The notes beneath the pieces were generated by a model that was not told where the DNA came from, ran no database searches, and was given only the letters and a program-made list of their open reading frames with translations. A DNA stretch of 64,000 bases from the NCBI RefSeq assembly GCF_900110415.1, contig NZ_FODR01000016.1, positions 48,751 through 112,750 of the forward strand. The letters run 5' to 3'. The position numbers and the translations under genes were made by a program. Below, one piece after another: positions 41,125 to 49,559 of the stretch. The stretch is from Mucilaginibacter sp. OK283 (GTDB taxonomy: Bacteria > Bacteroidota > Bacteroidia > Sphingobacteriales > Sphingobacteriaceae). Position 1 is the stretch's first letter; every line of letters starts with the position of its first letter.

Positions 41125-42506
41125 TTCTTATTTTCCTTTCTTTTGGCATACCATTCGCCAAATGATTGTTCTGGTGCTTTGGGCATTTCGCGGTGTTTGT
41201 ACCATGGGTTTGCGCCATTATTAACCGCGAATGGTGCATATTTAAACGTAAAGCGCCCCATTTTGCCTGCCGCCCGATAGATCATGGGCGAGGATAGGGT
41301 AAAAGCCATGCCTTTCATGGCCAAAGTTTTTGCTTTGGGCGTATAGCCTGCCTTAACAATTACCTGCCGCCATTTGTATAGCTGGTCGTGAATATCAATT
41401 TTAACAGGGCACACATTGCTGCACGAGCCGCACAAGGTAGAGGCAAAAGGGAGGTCGGCATATTTTTCCATGTCGAGGTTAGGCGCCAGGATGCTGCCTA
41501 TGGGGCCGGCAACCGCGGTATGGTAACTGTGGCCACCGCTTTTGCGGTATACAGGGCAAGTATTCATACAGGCCCCGCAACGGATGCATTTTAATGAATT
41601 GCGGAAATCCTCGCGACCCAGCTGGATGCTGCGGCCGTTATCAACTATCACAATATGTATTTCCTTACCATCTTGTGGTTTGCTGAAATGGCTGGAGTAA
41701 GTAGTAATAGGCTGCCCGGTGGCGCTGCGGGTAAGCAGGCGCAAAAATACGCCAAGGTGTTTGCGCCCGGGAATTATCTTTTCGATACCCATCGATGCAA
41801 TATGGATTTCGGCCAGGTGGGCGCCCATATCGGCATTGCCCTCGTTGGTACATATCACAAACTCGCCGGTTTCGGCAATGGCAAAGTTAACGCCGGTAAG
41901 GGCCGCGCGGCGGGTCAGGAACACTTCGCGAAGGTGCTGGCGGGCCGTTTCGGTTAATATTTTAGGGTCCGATTCGCCTTTGGCTGAGCCTAAATGCTCG
42001 TGAAAAATGTCGCCTATTTCTTCCTTTTTCTTGTGGATGCAGGGCAGTACAATATGGCTTGGCGGTTCGCCGGCTAACTGGACAATGCGTTCGCCCAGGT
42101 CGGAGTCGATAACATCTATACCCTGTTTTAACAGGAATTCATTAAGGTGACATTCCTCGGTAAGCATCGATTTGCTTTTTACCATACGGCTGACGCCGCG
42201 TTTCTCCAGCAGGGTATAAATAATTTTGTTATGCTCTTCGGCATTAGCTGCCCAATGTACTATTATCCCATTGTTAATGGCATTGGCCTCAAACTGCTCC
42301 AGGTAAGTGCTCAGGTTTGATAGTACGTTGTTTTTAATTTGCGAGGCAGTTTCGCGCAGCAGTTCCCACTCGGGTAGTTTATGTGCGGCAATATCGCGTT
42401 TGGCGCGAACCCACCACAGGGTTTCGTCGTGCCAGTCAACCCGTGGTTCGTCGCGGTTAAATATGGCGGCTAATTGCGGATGATCTTTTGTTGCGGTGCT
42501 GCTCAT
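41121..42506 (-). CDS. lutB: Lactate utilisation iron-sulfur protein B
   Basis: 461 residues. An N-terminal LUD domain (about 60-300) is followed by a ferredoxin-type part with CIRCGACMNTCPVY (about 315-328) and CGSCSNVCPVKID (about 370-382), binding two 4Fe-4S clusters. LutB is the electron-transfer subunit. Its start follows the lutA stop directly with no spacer. Confidence 0.95.
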   Translation of the reverse strand: MSSTATKDHPQLAAIFNRDEPRVDWHDETLWWVRAKRDIAAHKLPEWELLRETASQIKNNVLSNLSTYLEQFEANAINNGIIVHWAANAEEHNKIIYTLLEKRGVSRMVKSKSMLTEECHLNEFLLKQGIDVIDSDLGERIVQLAGEPPSHIVLPCIHKKKEEIGDIFHEHLGSAKGESDPKILTETARQHLREVFLTRRAALTGVNFAIAETGEFVICTNEGNADMGAHLAEIHIASMGIEKIIPGRKHLGVFLRLLTRSATGQPITTYSSHFSKPQDGKEIHIVIVDNGRSIQLGREDFRNSLKCIRCGACMNTCPVYRKSGGHSYHTAVAGPIGSILAPNLDMEKYADLPFASTLCGSCSNVCPVKIDIHDQLYKWRQVIVKAGYTPKAKTLAMKGMAFTLSSPMIYRAAGKMGRFTFKYAPFAVNNGANPWYKHREMPKAPEQSFGEWYAKRKENKK

Positions 42507-43244
42507 TTAGATACTGTGGTTTAAAATTTCGGCAACATGAATTACTTTAACATCGCTGTTTTGGCGGCGCAGGATGCCTTCCAGGTGCATCAGGCAGCTT
42601 AAATCTGCCGAGGTGATGTATTGTGCCCCGTGTTCAATATGGTCATCCACACGGTCTTTACCCATTTTGGATGATACGGCTTCCTCCACTACACAAAAGG
42701 TGCCGCCAAAGCCGCAGCAGTCATCGGCCCGGCTTAGCGGAACAAGTTCCAGGCCTTTAACCAGGCCCAGCAATTGAGCTGGTTTGCTAAACGGCGGGGC
42801 CACCAGTTCGGTCATTTGCGAAATGCGTAAACCGCGCAAGCCATGGCAGCTTTGGTGCATACCTACTTTGTAGGGGAAGCTGGCTTCGAGGCTTTTTACC
42901 TGTAATATATCTACCAAAAACTCGGTAAGTTCAAAAATACGTTTACGGATTTCGATAGCTTTATCTTCGTTTTCGTGAGAATGCAAATGTTCTTTAATAT
43001 GCAGCGTGCAACTGCCGGATGGGCATACAATATAATCGTAACCGGCAAAATTATCGATGAATAAATTATTGCAGCCGCCGGTAAGGTGCTCATAGCCGCT
43101 ATTGGCCATAGGCTGCCCGCAACAGGTTTGATTTTTAGGGTAATGAACTTCGCAACCCAGCTTCTCCAGCAATTCCATGGTTGCAACGGCAGCCTGTGGA
43201 TAAAATTGGTCTACATAGCAGGGAACAAATAAAGCTACCTTCAT
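42507..43244 (-). CDS. lutA: Lactate utilisation protein A (CCG domains)
   Basis: 245 residues with two cysteine-rich CCG domains: FVPCYVDQF plus NQTCCGQPMANSG (about 55-70) and HQSCHGLRG plus ADDCCGFGGTF (about 178-190). This is the first gene of lutABC, the glycolate-oxidase-type Fe-S subunit family. No GntR-type regulator (LutR) or lactate permease is adjacent; regulation is not evident from the sequence. Confidence 0.95.
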   Translation of the reverse strand: MKVALFVPCYVDQFYPQAAVATMELLEKLGCEVHYPKNQTCCGQPMANSGYEHLTGGCNNLFIDNFAGYDYIVCPSGSCTLHIKEHLHSHENEDKAIEIRKRIFELTEFLVDILQVKSLEASFPYKVGMHQSCHGLRGLRISQMTELVAPPFSKPAQLLGLVKGLELVPLSRADDCCGFGGTFCVVEEAVSSKMGKDRVDDHIEHGAQYITSADLSCLMHLEGILRRQNSDVKVIHVAEILNHSI

Positions 43245-43682
43245 TTTTGTGTTTATTTCAATTGGTTAAAGCAATATTAGCGCTTATCATTTGCATAACT
43301 ATCCTTATGTATCTGCAAAGTATAGTTGTATATTAAGGTACCCAAAATACAGTTATAACAGGCAACTGTTATTCAGTTTTTTTTGCAAAAGGATACAGGA
43401 GATTGGCTTGTTTGGGTAGTGGAATAATCCATCAGATGGAAGAAAAGTGAATGACGGGGGTTAAGGCAGAAATTCAACACCTGTGAGATTAGGTTAGCAT
43501 TACTCGTGAGTATCTCCGGGTTTAAGTTCTCTTGACTTAGTTCAGCTGAAAGCTGAAATCATTCGGCCCACGAGCTGGAAGCTCGCGGGAGTATTTGTTA
43601 TTTATATTACTGATTTTTAGAGAGATAATGGATTGATAAAAAATATTCTACTATTTCTATAGGATTTATATAAATAATGTTT

Positions 43683-43690
43683 TATGTTTG
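43683..43690 (+). promoter_or_regulatory. -7 box TATGTTTG ahead of the SAM riboswitch
   Basis: Exact TAnnTTTG match about 35 bases before the riboswitch stem P1. A convincing -33 TTTG is missing, so only the -7 element supports it. Confidence 0.5.
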
Positions 43691-43723
43691 CATTGTCAAA
43701 ACAGACAAATCGTTCTTTATTTT

Positions 43724-43834
43724 AACTTATCAAGAAAGACTGAGGGAAAGGCCCAAAGACGTCTTAGCAACCTATACATCCGCATAATGTAAAAGGTGCT
43801 AATTCCTGCTCCATTCAACGGAGAAAGATAACAT
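43724..43834 (+). ncRNA. SAM-I (S-box) riboswitch
   Basis: The S-box order is visible: P1 left TTATC (43727-43731) followed by AAGAAAGACTGAGGGAAAGG, GGCCC, the kink region with TTAGCAACCT, a P3 hairpin TACAT/ATGTA, the conserved core AAAGGTGCTAATTCCTGC, a P4 hairpin CTCC/GGAG, GAAAGATAA closing P1 (GATAA at 43827-43831). SAM binding by S-box RNAs turns down methionine and cysteine genes. Unusually there is no protein gene after it: tRNA-Cys begins 50 bases downstream and the next protein gene is on the other strand. No clear terminator hairpin is seen between. Confidence 0.85.
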
Positions 43835-43883
43835 ACCATCTTCGCCCCCTGCCAATCTAATAAGTGATTTTATAGTTTTTTTA

Positions 43884-43954
43884 AGTCGCGTGACCGAGAG
43901 GATAGGTGGGGGTCTGCAAAACCCTAAACGGCAGTTCGAATCTGCCCGCGACGT
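43884..43954 (+). tRNA. tRNA-Cys (anticodon GCA)
   Basis: Cloverleaf: acceptor 43884-43890 with 43947-43953, anticodon stem GGGGT/ACCCT with loop CTGCAAA (anticodon GCA), T arm GGCAG-TTCGAAT-CTGCC, and discriminator T73, as expected for CysRS. CCA is not encoded. Six acceptor pairs are perfect, but the first pair is A1 with G72, a mismatch. The D stem is short. It lies 50 bases after the SAM riboswitch on the same strand. Confidence 0.85.
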
Positions 43955-43958
43955 CTAT

Positions 43959-44078
43959 TTTAGCTGAAAGCTAAAGGCGTAAAGCACAAAGCTTTCTTTT
44001 TGGGCTAAAAGCTAAAAGCACAAAGTTTTTTTGGCGCGTTGTCAGGCTTTAAGCCTTAAGCTTTCCGCTTTTAGCTTC
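43959..44078. repeat. GCTAAAAGC-phrase inverted element
   Basis: Left part TTTAGCTGAAAGCTAAAGGC and GGGCTAAAAGCTAAAAGC; right part GGCTTTAAGCCTTAAGC and TTCCGCTTTTAGCTTC. It separates the tRNA from the convergent DUF3943 gene, ending 2 bases before its stop. A shorter relative is at 15630-15660. Confidence 0.65.
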
Positions 44079-44080
44079 TT

Positions 44081-45511
44081 CTACAAATTCCCTATTGTAT
44101 ATCTTGTCGAGATCCTGAGGTAAGGATATTTCTTATTCACATCAGGATAATCATGGTAGTTTCCTTCCAGCCGGAAATAACCCGATTCGGCAGCTATGGA
44201 AAGTCCTTTAATAAACATGTAGTTTACTTCGTTACTAAAGGTGTGCAAAAAATAATGCGATTTATTACCGTCTATGGTTATCATCCAGCCTCCCCGGTAA
44301 TTTGCGCTGTATGATAACCTGTTTAATAACCTTATTGTTCCGCCACCGTTAACAGAGAAGCCTGGTCCGTAATCATAATTACGGCTATTGTATGTGTATT
44401 GATCAGGTACGGCAGCCAAAAGTATTGGGCCAGCCCCAAGATTGCCGGTTATTTTTATGCCGTGTGTTAGTTTAAGCTCTGAGAATAGATTGAATTTTAC
44501 GCTTTGCGCCCCATAGAAAAAAGCCTGGTTGCGGATATAGTCATAATTTGCAGATAGTATTACCAGGTGCTCTATTTTATCCTGGTCAACCGCAGAAACG
44601 TCCCAGCCGGTAAGTGATCCATACACGCTTATCACGTTAACCGAGCTGCTATCGTCTTTACCAAATTCGGCAGTTATAGATATATTACTGAAGGGTTTCC
44701 TGAAGCCTTCATTTGGTACACCATATAATAATGCTGCCCTGCCGAACCAGCCAAAGCGACCATGCTTAAACGGGCTTACCGATTGGGAATTAAATATCCG
44801 CCCTCCGAGGTCAAACTCTGCGCCTATTTTTGATGAGTCGCGCTCCGTACTATTGCCATAAACCTTGCCCCAGGTACCGTCTAAAATGCGGTTTAGTCCG
44901 CGCATGGGGTTAATTATTAATCCGGCTACTTCGCTGGCCTGCCTTTTAAAACCCCGCTGGCGGTTGTTTACTATACGGCTGGATAGGCGAAAAGTCATCT
45001 CGCCCAGCACGATACCGCCAAAACTGGTATTTATAAAATCGTTTGGAGAGGGTGCCTGGTTTTCGGCAAAGGTTTCCCAAAGGTAGCTACCCGCCATGGT
45101 AGCCGGTACAGACTGCCAGAAGCTAAAGCCATTGCTTCGGAACGCGCTATAAAACAAACTGCCATGATAGGGGTGTCCAAACTGATTAGTTTGAAAAGGA
45201 TCGTTATCAAACTCCCAGTTGCCGGGGTTAAGGTTGTGGCTAACGCTTTTCCAGTTTATACGGGCATAATCCTTGTTGGCTACATATCGGTCAAAAATCC
45301 AGGGCGTAATTTCGGCTATACCCAATTCGGCTGCAGCGCGGCCAAACCTGCGTTTTACCGAGGTATCCCGAACATCCCGGTAATAGCGTAGTTTCACCTC
45401 GGGCTTTTGATCAAATATATTGTTTTGGGCAAAAACCTTGCAAGCGGTACAGAAAAATATAAAGCTGATTAATATTATTTTTTTTGAAGGGTAAAGATCA
45501 GCTAAGCTCAT
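44081..45511 (-). CDS. DUF3943 outer-membrane-associated protein
   Basis: 476 residues with a signal peptide (IILISFIFFCTACKVFAQ). The DUF3943 signature is WEFDNDPFQTNQFGHPYHGS (about 98-117), then FSFWQSVPATMAGSYLWETF. The C-terminal half shows repeated beta strands ending RISTRYTIGNL, suggesting a barrel in the outer membrane. Its function is unknown; members occur across Bacteroidota and Proteobacteria. The stop codon adjoins an inverted phrase element. Confidence 0.85.
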   Translation of the reverse strand: MSLADLYPSKKIILISFIFFCTACKVFAQNNIFDQKPEVKLRYYRDVRDTSVKRRFGRAAAELGIAEITPWIFDRYVANKDYARINWKSVSHNLNPGNWEFDNDPFQTNQFGHPYHGSLFYSAFRSNGFSFWQSVPATMAGSYLWETFAENQAPSPNDFINTSFGGIVLGEMTFRLSSRIVNNRQRGFKRQASEVAGLIINPMRGLNRILDGTWGKVYGNSTERDSSKIGAEFDLGGRIFNSQSVSPFKHGRFGWFGRAALLYGVPNEGFRKPFSNISITAEFGKDDSSSVNVISVYGSLTGWDVSAVDQDKIEHLVILSANYDYIRNQAFFYGAQSVKFNLFSELKLTHGIKITGNLGAGPILLAAVPDQYTYNSRNYDYGPGFSVNGGGTIRLLNRLSYSANYRGGWMITIDGNKSHYFLHTFSNEVNYMFIKGLSIAAESGYFRLEGNYHDYPDVNKKYPYLRISTRYTIGNL

Positions 45512-45684
45512 ATAAAGGATATCAGGAGGGACAAAAAACTACTATCCAAAAGCGCTTAAGTAATGAAATTGTTTTGATGGATGTTATAATAATGTTAAAT
45601 GTTTGTTTTGAAATTGAGGAGATGGAAGTTAAGAGCCGTTGACACTGGCGTGTAATCAGCGGAATCACTGGGTGCGACTTCATA

Positions 45685-46857
45685 TCAACCCATAAAATCA
45701 GGTACATTTTGCCAGCTAACAACGTCGTATCTTGTTCTTTTTTCATTTTCGGCGCCACCATAAATCAACGTTTTATTTACTTTTTCAGGAGCGGCAATCT
45801 CCTCAAACCTATCCATCTCTTTAAATAGTGCATTGCTTACAGTTTGTGTTGCTTTGATTTCAAAAATTGAGAAGCCTTGTGCTTTTTTCATCAACAGGTC
45901 GACTTCATGGGCATTGCTGTCCTGCCAGAAATAATAATCTTTATGCAGATATAAATGATGGTTTTGTTTTTGATACTCGGCCAGGATCATATTTTCAAAT
46001 ATGTTACCTTTTAACCGGTTTTCGTCCAGTTCTTCGGCAGTTCTTATTCCCAATAAATGATTTAATAGTCCTGTATCATAAAAATACAATTTGGGGCTTT
46101 TAACCAACCGTTTATTGAAGTTTTGATGATAGGGTTGCAAAAGAAAAATGATATAGCTACTTTCAAGTATTGATAACCAGGCTTTCGCGGTATTATGCGA
46201 TATATTGCATTCATTAGCCAAAGCACTGAAATTGAGTAACTGGCCCGCCCGCCCGGCACACAAACCTAAAAAGGTACGAAATTGCTTAAGATTCTTTATA
46301 TTCATTAATTCTGTTACATCCTTTTCAAGATATGTTTGAATATAATTAGCGTAAAATACAACCGGGTCAATATCCCTGTCAAATATAGCCGGGTAAAACC
46401 CCTTAATACTGGCCGGCGCATAAGAACTTGCTAATAAAGCAGCCTGTTTTAATTCAGTAAAATCAAAAGGTAGTAATTTAAACAACGCAACCCTGCCCGC
46501 CAGCGTTTGAGTGATATTATTTAACAAATGGAAATTTTGTGAGCCGGATAATATATACTGCCCCATCATTTTAGATTCATCAACCCTGCCCTGGATGTAT
46601 GAAAATAATGCCGGCACTCGTTGTACTTCGTCTAAAATGACTTTATGATCGTAACGGTTCAAAAAACCGATCGGATCATCCATAGCAAAGGATCGTGTGT
46701 TTGGATTTTCGAGACTTACATAGCTATAATCACTAAAAATCTCTTTCAGCAAGGTAGTTTTACCAGATTGTCTTGGGCCGGTAATAGCCAATACGGGAAA
46801 TTTGCTTTTTTAAGCCTCTATTATAGGCGCAATTTGCCGTTGTATAAATTTACTCAT
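45685..46857 (-). pseudogene. AAA ATPase with DUF4143 domain, interrupted by a nonsense codon
   Basis: The full family reading begins at the ATG 46857: MSKFIQRQIAPIIEA, then TAA (46810-46812), then KSKFPVLAITGPRQSGKTTL in the same frame. A single change from TTA (Leu) would restore the expected IIEALKSKFPVLAITGPRQ. The rest is intact: Walker A GPRQSGKTT, Walker B KVILDEVQRVP, the DUF4143 half (about 200-368 after the break) with YFYDTGLLNHLLGI and EVDLLMKK. A shortened protein could still start at a TTG at 46791 and would keep the Walker A loop. Such ATPases are common accessory proteins of unclear function. Confidence 0.82.
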
Positions 46858-47328
46858 CTCGATGAAATTTAACAAAAATACTTAATTGCTTACAATATAC
46901 ATGATGTGAACTTACAAAATACATAGGTATTACTTACAATATACATGATGTGAACTTACAATTTACATAAAATCAGCCGGAAATTTATGCTCGCATTTTG
47001 TTGAGATGGCCAGCGCATTTGCGTTTGGCAAAAAAAGCTTCGTGTCTTTTTAATCGAATAAGTGACTTGTATTGGCTAACAACAGGCACAAATATTTGGA
47101 TATTTCTAAATTGAACGATCAGTTTAGTGTTAACCATGTTAAAATACAAAATATTGATTATTAAATATTTATAAAAAATATATTTGAAATGTGTTAAGTT
47201 ATGTTAACCCAATTAGATGCGTTTGCCCTGGTTAACTATCTCCAACATTGACAGGCAAACTCAAAAATTATTATCTTTAAGCGCTTAACCTGCATTAAGC
47301 CCAATCAAAACCAATATCCATTTAAACC
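46858..47328. other. AT-rich gap with 29-bp direct repeat
   Basis: Contains the direct repeat at 46889-46961 and then about 350 bases of AT-rich DNA with several TTAACC words and a promoter-like TTG (47248) and TATCTTTA pair with 21 bases between, facing the TMEM220 gene. No ORF is convincing. Confidence 0.5.
46889..46961. repeat. 29-bp direct repeat, two copies 44 bases apart
   Basis: CTTACAATATACATGATGTG followed by AACTTACAA occurs at 46889-46917 and identically at 46933-46961; a shorter CTTACAAAATACAT word lies between them. Located upstream of the broken ATPase gene, it may be an operator pair or a remnant of duplication. Confidence 0.8.
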
Positions 47329-47709
47329 ATGAAAGTTTTTAACATTGTATTTGTTGTGCTGTTCATCATTTTTGCAGGCTTGCAATATAATGACCCCGAC
47401 CCTTACATTTGGGTACCTATTTACCTTTACAGCGCATGGTTTTGCTTTAAGGCTTCGCGAAAACAGTTTTACCCGGTTTGGTATGCAGTTGGTATATTTA
47501 TTTACCTGGCTTATGCTACTTATAAAATTTTTGACGCCAATGGCCTGATAGACTGGTTTACCAAGCACCACTCCGAAAGCCTGGTAGAAAGCATGAAGGC
47601 CGAAAAACCATGGATAGAAGAAACCCGTGAATTTTTCGGTTTGCTCATATGCGTTGCCGTATTAGGCATCAACTGGGTTTATGGGAACAGGTTGAAAAGG
47701 AAGGCATAG
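47329..47709 (+). CDS. Transmembrane family 220 protein
   Basis: 126 residues, four membrane helices. The motif LQYNDPDPYIWVPIYLYSAW (about 18-37) and the C-terminal KPWIEETREFFGLLICVAV (about 88-106) identify the TMEM220 family, found in bacteria and animals. No biochemical role is known. It is a single gene preceded by an AT-rich region. Confidence 0.88.
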   Translation: MKVFNIVFVVLFIIFAGLQYNDPDPYIWVPIYLYSAWFCFKASRKQFYPVWYAVGIFIYLAYATYKIFDANGLIDWFTKHHSESLVESMKAEKPWIEETREFFGLLICVAVLGINWVYGNRLKRKA

Positions 47710-47750
47710 TATTTATGCGCTTCAATCAGAACAACTTCCAAATAGAGCGG

Positions 47751-48602
47751 CTATAAATACGATAATCCGTTATACCCGCCATGTATATAATACACCGGCT
47801 CAAAATTATGCTCATCGGGGGCAAGTTCGCAGCTTACCTGCATGGTGGTAAAGGTTACATCGCCAAAAATATTGGCTATGGCTGTGTCGGCAGCATCACG
47901 ACCGGTGGCTATTTTTATAAGGCCGTTTAAGGGCACCAGTTTGGTGGCGTCAAAAAGAATCCATTTGCCGCCAAGGTAAGCCTCAAAACAGGCATGAAAA
48001 TCGGCGGGGTATAAGTGGTAGGCATAGCCCGTAAAATAGCGCGCCGGAATAGTTAAGGCGCGGCAAAGGGCAATACCCAAGTGGGCAAAATCGCGGCAAA
48101 CGCCAATCTGTTCAGTAACGGTGTCAAATGCTGATGTTTGCGAATTGCTGTATCCGCTTAAATATTGTACATTATTATGGATCCAATCGGTAAGCGTAAC
48201 CACTTTTTCAAATGGGTTGGTAATGTGTCCAAACAGGTTGTGCGACAGCCGGTATAATTTATCCGACTGGCAATAACGGCTTGGGTTTAAGTACGGTAGT
48301 ACCGACGAATCCAGCTGGGCCACCAACGTTTCCTGTTGTTGCGAATAATCGGTAAGCTCATAGCAATTATCAACCAAAGCCCGGTAGGTAACTTTAATAG
48401 TGCCAGGTTGATACACTTCAAAGCGCATCAGGCGGTTTTCGCCTTGTGCCGATATTATTTCCTCTATATTAACATAGGGTTCAATCGTAAACTCTTCGTT
48501 TAATATTGTTTGATTGAGTGTTTGTAACGCGTGTATATTTAATATCAATGTGCCCGGCGCCCGTACTACATATTCCATTTGGGTAAACACATTGAATTTC
48601 AT
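47751..48602 (-). CDS. Transglutaminase-like protein linked to Anbu
   Basis: 283 residues. An N-terminal beta domain is followed by the transglutaminase core with catalytic Cys in IGVCRDFAHLGIALCRALTI (about 163), His in ADFHACFEAYLGGKWILFDA (about 200) and the final Asp in the same segment. It starts 3 bases after the Anbu gene stop, forming a tight unit. In known Anbu clusters a transglutaminase, an alpha-E protein and an ATP-grasp peptide synthase accompany Anbu; only the first is present here. Confidence 0.88.
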   Translation of the reverse strand: MKFNVFTQMEYVVRAPGTLILNIHALQTLNQTILNEEFTIEPYVNIEEIISAQGENRLMRFEVYQPGTIKVTYRALVDNCYELTDYSQQQETLVAQLDSSVLPYLNPSRYCQSDKLYRLSHNLFGHITNPFEKVVTLTDWIHNNVQYLSGYSNSQTSAFDTVTEQIGVCRDFAHLGIALCRALTIPARYFTGYAYHLYPADFHACFEAYLGGKWILFDATKLVPLNGLIKIATGRDAADTAIANIFGDVTFTTMQVSCELAPDEHNFEPVYYIHGGYNGLSYL

Positions 48603-48605
48603 TGA

Positions 48606-49343
48606 TCAGCTTTCGGTTTTAATTTCTTCTAATTTGTTAAAGGTCGTATCCATCCAGTCTTCAGATATATGTTCTAAAGCCAGTTTCAGTTCTTCGGCCC
48701 ACTGGGCCGATATATATTCCAGGTCTTTCTTTTCGTATCGCTGTTGAATAATGTCGAAGCTATCCTTTTTATAAACAGCTACATCAATCGGGAAATCCAC
48801 ATTATTGGAGCTTACCCTTGTTGAATCGAACGAAAGAAAGCCTGTTTTGAGGGCCAGCTTCAGGCTGCTGTCTTCGGTAAGGATGCGGTTTAATATTGCT
48901 TTGCCATGGCCCGAATTGCCGATAACTACGTAAGGCGCACCCTGCCCAAGTTCAACCCAGTTTCCTTCGGGGTACAGCAAAAAAAGCTTGTGCTCGTCGT
49001 CGTCTTTTAGCTGCCCGCCTATAATGGTGTTCAGGTCAAACCGGAAGCCTGCGGCTTCTAACGATGCCTTGTCTTCGGCAATTACCCGTTTCACCTGCTC
49101 GCCAAAGGCGTTTACAGCTTTGTACATTTTGTTAAAATCCTTGGTCTCCAGCAATTCGTTAAAATAAACAATGGCCTTGTCCCTGGCCGACCGTAAACCG
49201 CTGGTCATGATAAAAAGCGAAAAATGATCTTTTTGTTCAATGGTGATCTTCTTTTTTACAGTGGTATCTGTACCAGAGGTTATTCGGGTATCGGCGATAG
49301 CCAATAAACCCTCTTTAACCTTAATTCCGAGGCAATAAGTCAT
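48606..49343 (-). CDS. Anbu-type proteasome-like peptidase (BPH/Anbu)
   Basis: 245 residues beginning MTYCLGIKVKEGLLAIADTR; after Met removal Thr2 would be the N-terminal nucleophile, as in proteasome beta subunits. Later SGLRSARDKAIVYF, NTIIGGQ and GQGAPYVVIGNSGHGKAIL match Anbu, the ancestral beta-subunit homologue that forms open helical or ring assemblies. It is co-directional with a transglutaminase-like gene 3 bases downstream. In other bacteria this cluster is linked to nitrogen stress and possible peptide tagging; the function here is inferred. Confidence 0.9.
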   Translation of the reverse strand: MTYCLGIKVKEGLLAIADTRITSGTDTTVKKKITIEQKDHFSLFIMTSGLRSARDKAIVYFNELLETKDFNKMYKAVNAFGEQVKRVIAEDKASLEAAGFRFDLNTIIGGQLKDDDEHKLFLLYPEGNWVELGQGAPYVVIGNSGHGKAILNRILTEDSSLKLALKTGFLSFDSTRVSSNNVDFPIDVAVYKKDSFDIIQQRYEKKDLEYISAQWAEELKLALEHISEDWMDTTFNKLEEIKTES

Positions 49344-49410
49344 TTTTATCCAGTGCGATTTTTTTCAAAATTTAAGATAGCCAAAGTAGCGAAAAGAATC
49401 GGGGAAAATA

Positions 49411-49471
49411 GAATCAAGAGGCAAGACGTTTAAAAAGTATCAAGTAGTTAGTATCAAGTATCAAGACTTTT
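49411..49471. repeat. ATCAAGTATCAAG-phrase repeat
   Basis: GAATCAAGAGGCAAGACG, then GTATCAAGTAGTTAGTATCA and AGTATCAAGAC. Related short copies are at 40430-40452 and 61370-61400. It is direct rather than inverted in this window. Confidence 0.65.
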
Positions 49472-49486
49472 TTTGACGTTCAACAC

Positions 49487-49521
49487 AAAAAAGCCGCCGT
49501 TTCCTTTTGGAATCCGGCGGC
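49487..49521 (-). terminator. Terminator of the usp-bestrophin unit
   Basis: On the minus strand a 7-bp GC stem (GCCGCCG 49493-49499 with CGGCGGC 49515-49521) is followed by six T. It lies 39 bases past the bestrophin stop. Confidence 0.78.
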
Positions 49522-49559
49522 ATCACGGAACAGAAAAAAGTCTTAACTTTTGATTCTTT

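Larger units (their letters stand above)
43245..44080. other. 836-base gene-free region with riboswitch and tRNA
   Basis: From left to right: the lut upstream region; a hairpin of CCCACGAGCT against AGCTCGCGGG at 43567-43589 after TTCAGCTGAAAGCTGAAATC; a TATGTTTG promoter box (43683-43690); a SAM-I riboswitch (43724-43834); tRNA-Cys (43884-43954); and a GCTAAAAGC/GCTTTTAGC-phrase inverted element (about 43959-44078). No protein-coding frame is convincing on either strand. Confidence 0.75.

Noticed and set aside
41121..43244. Missing regulator or permease of the lut operon as a sign of transfer
   Set aside because: Many Bacteroidota carry lutABC alone; nothing unusual in composition was seen.
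43567..43589. Terminator or insertion-sequence end (CCCACGAGCT / AGCTCGCGGG hairpin)
   Set aside because: No T run and no transposase nearby; more likely a small dispersed hairpin.
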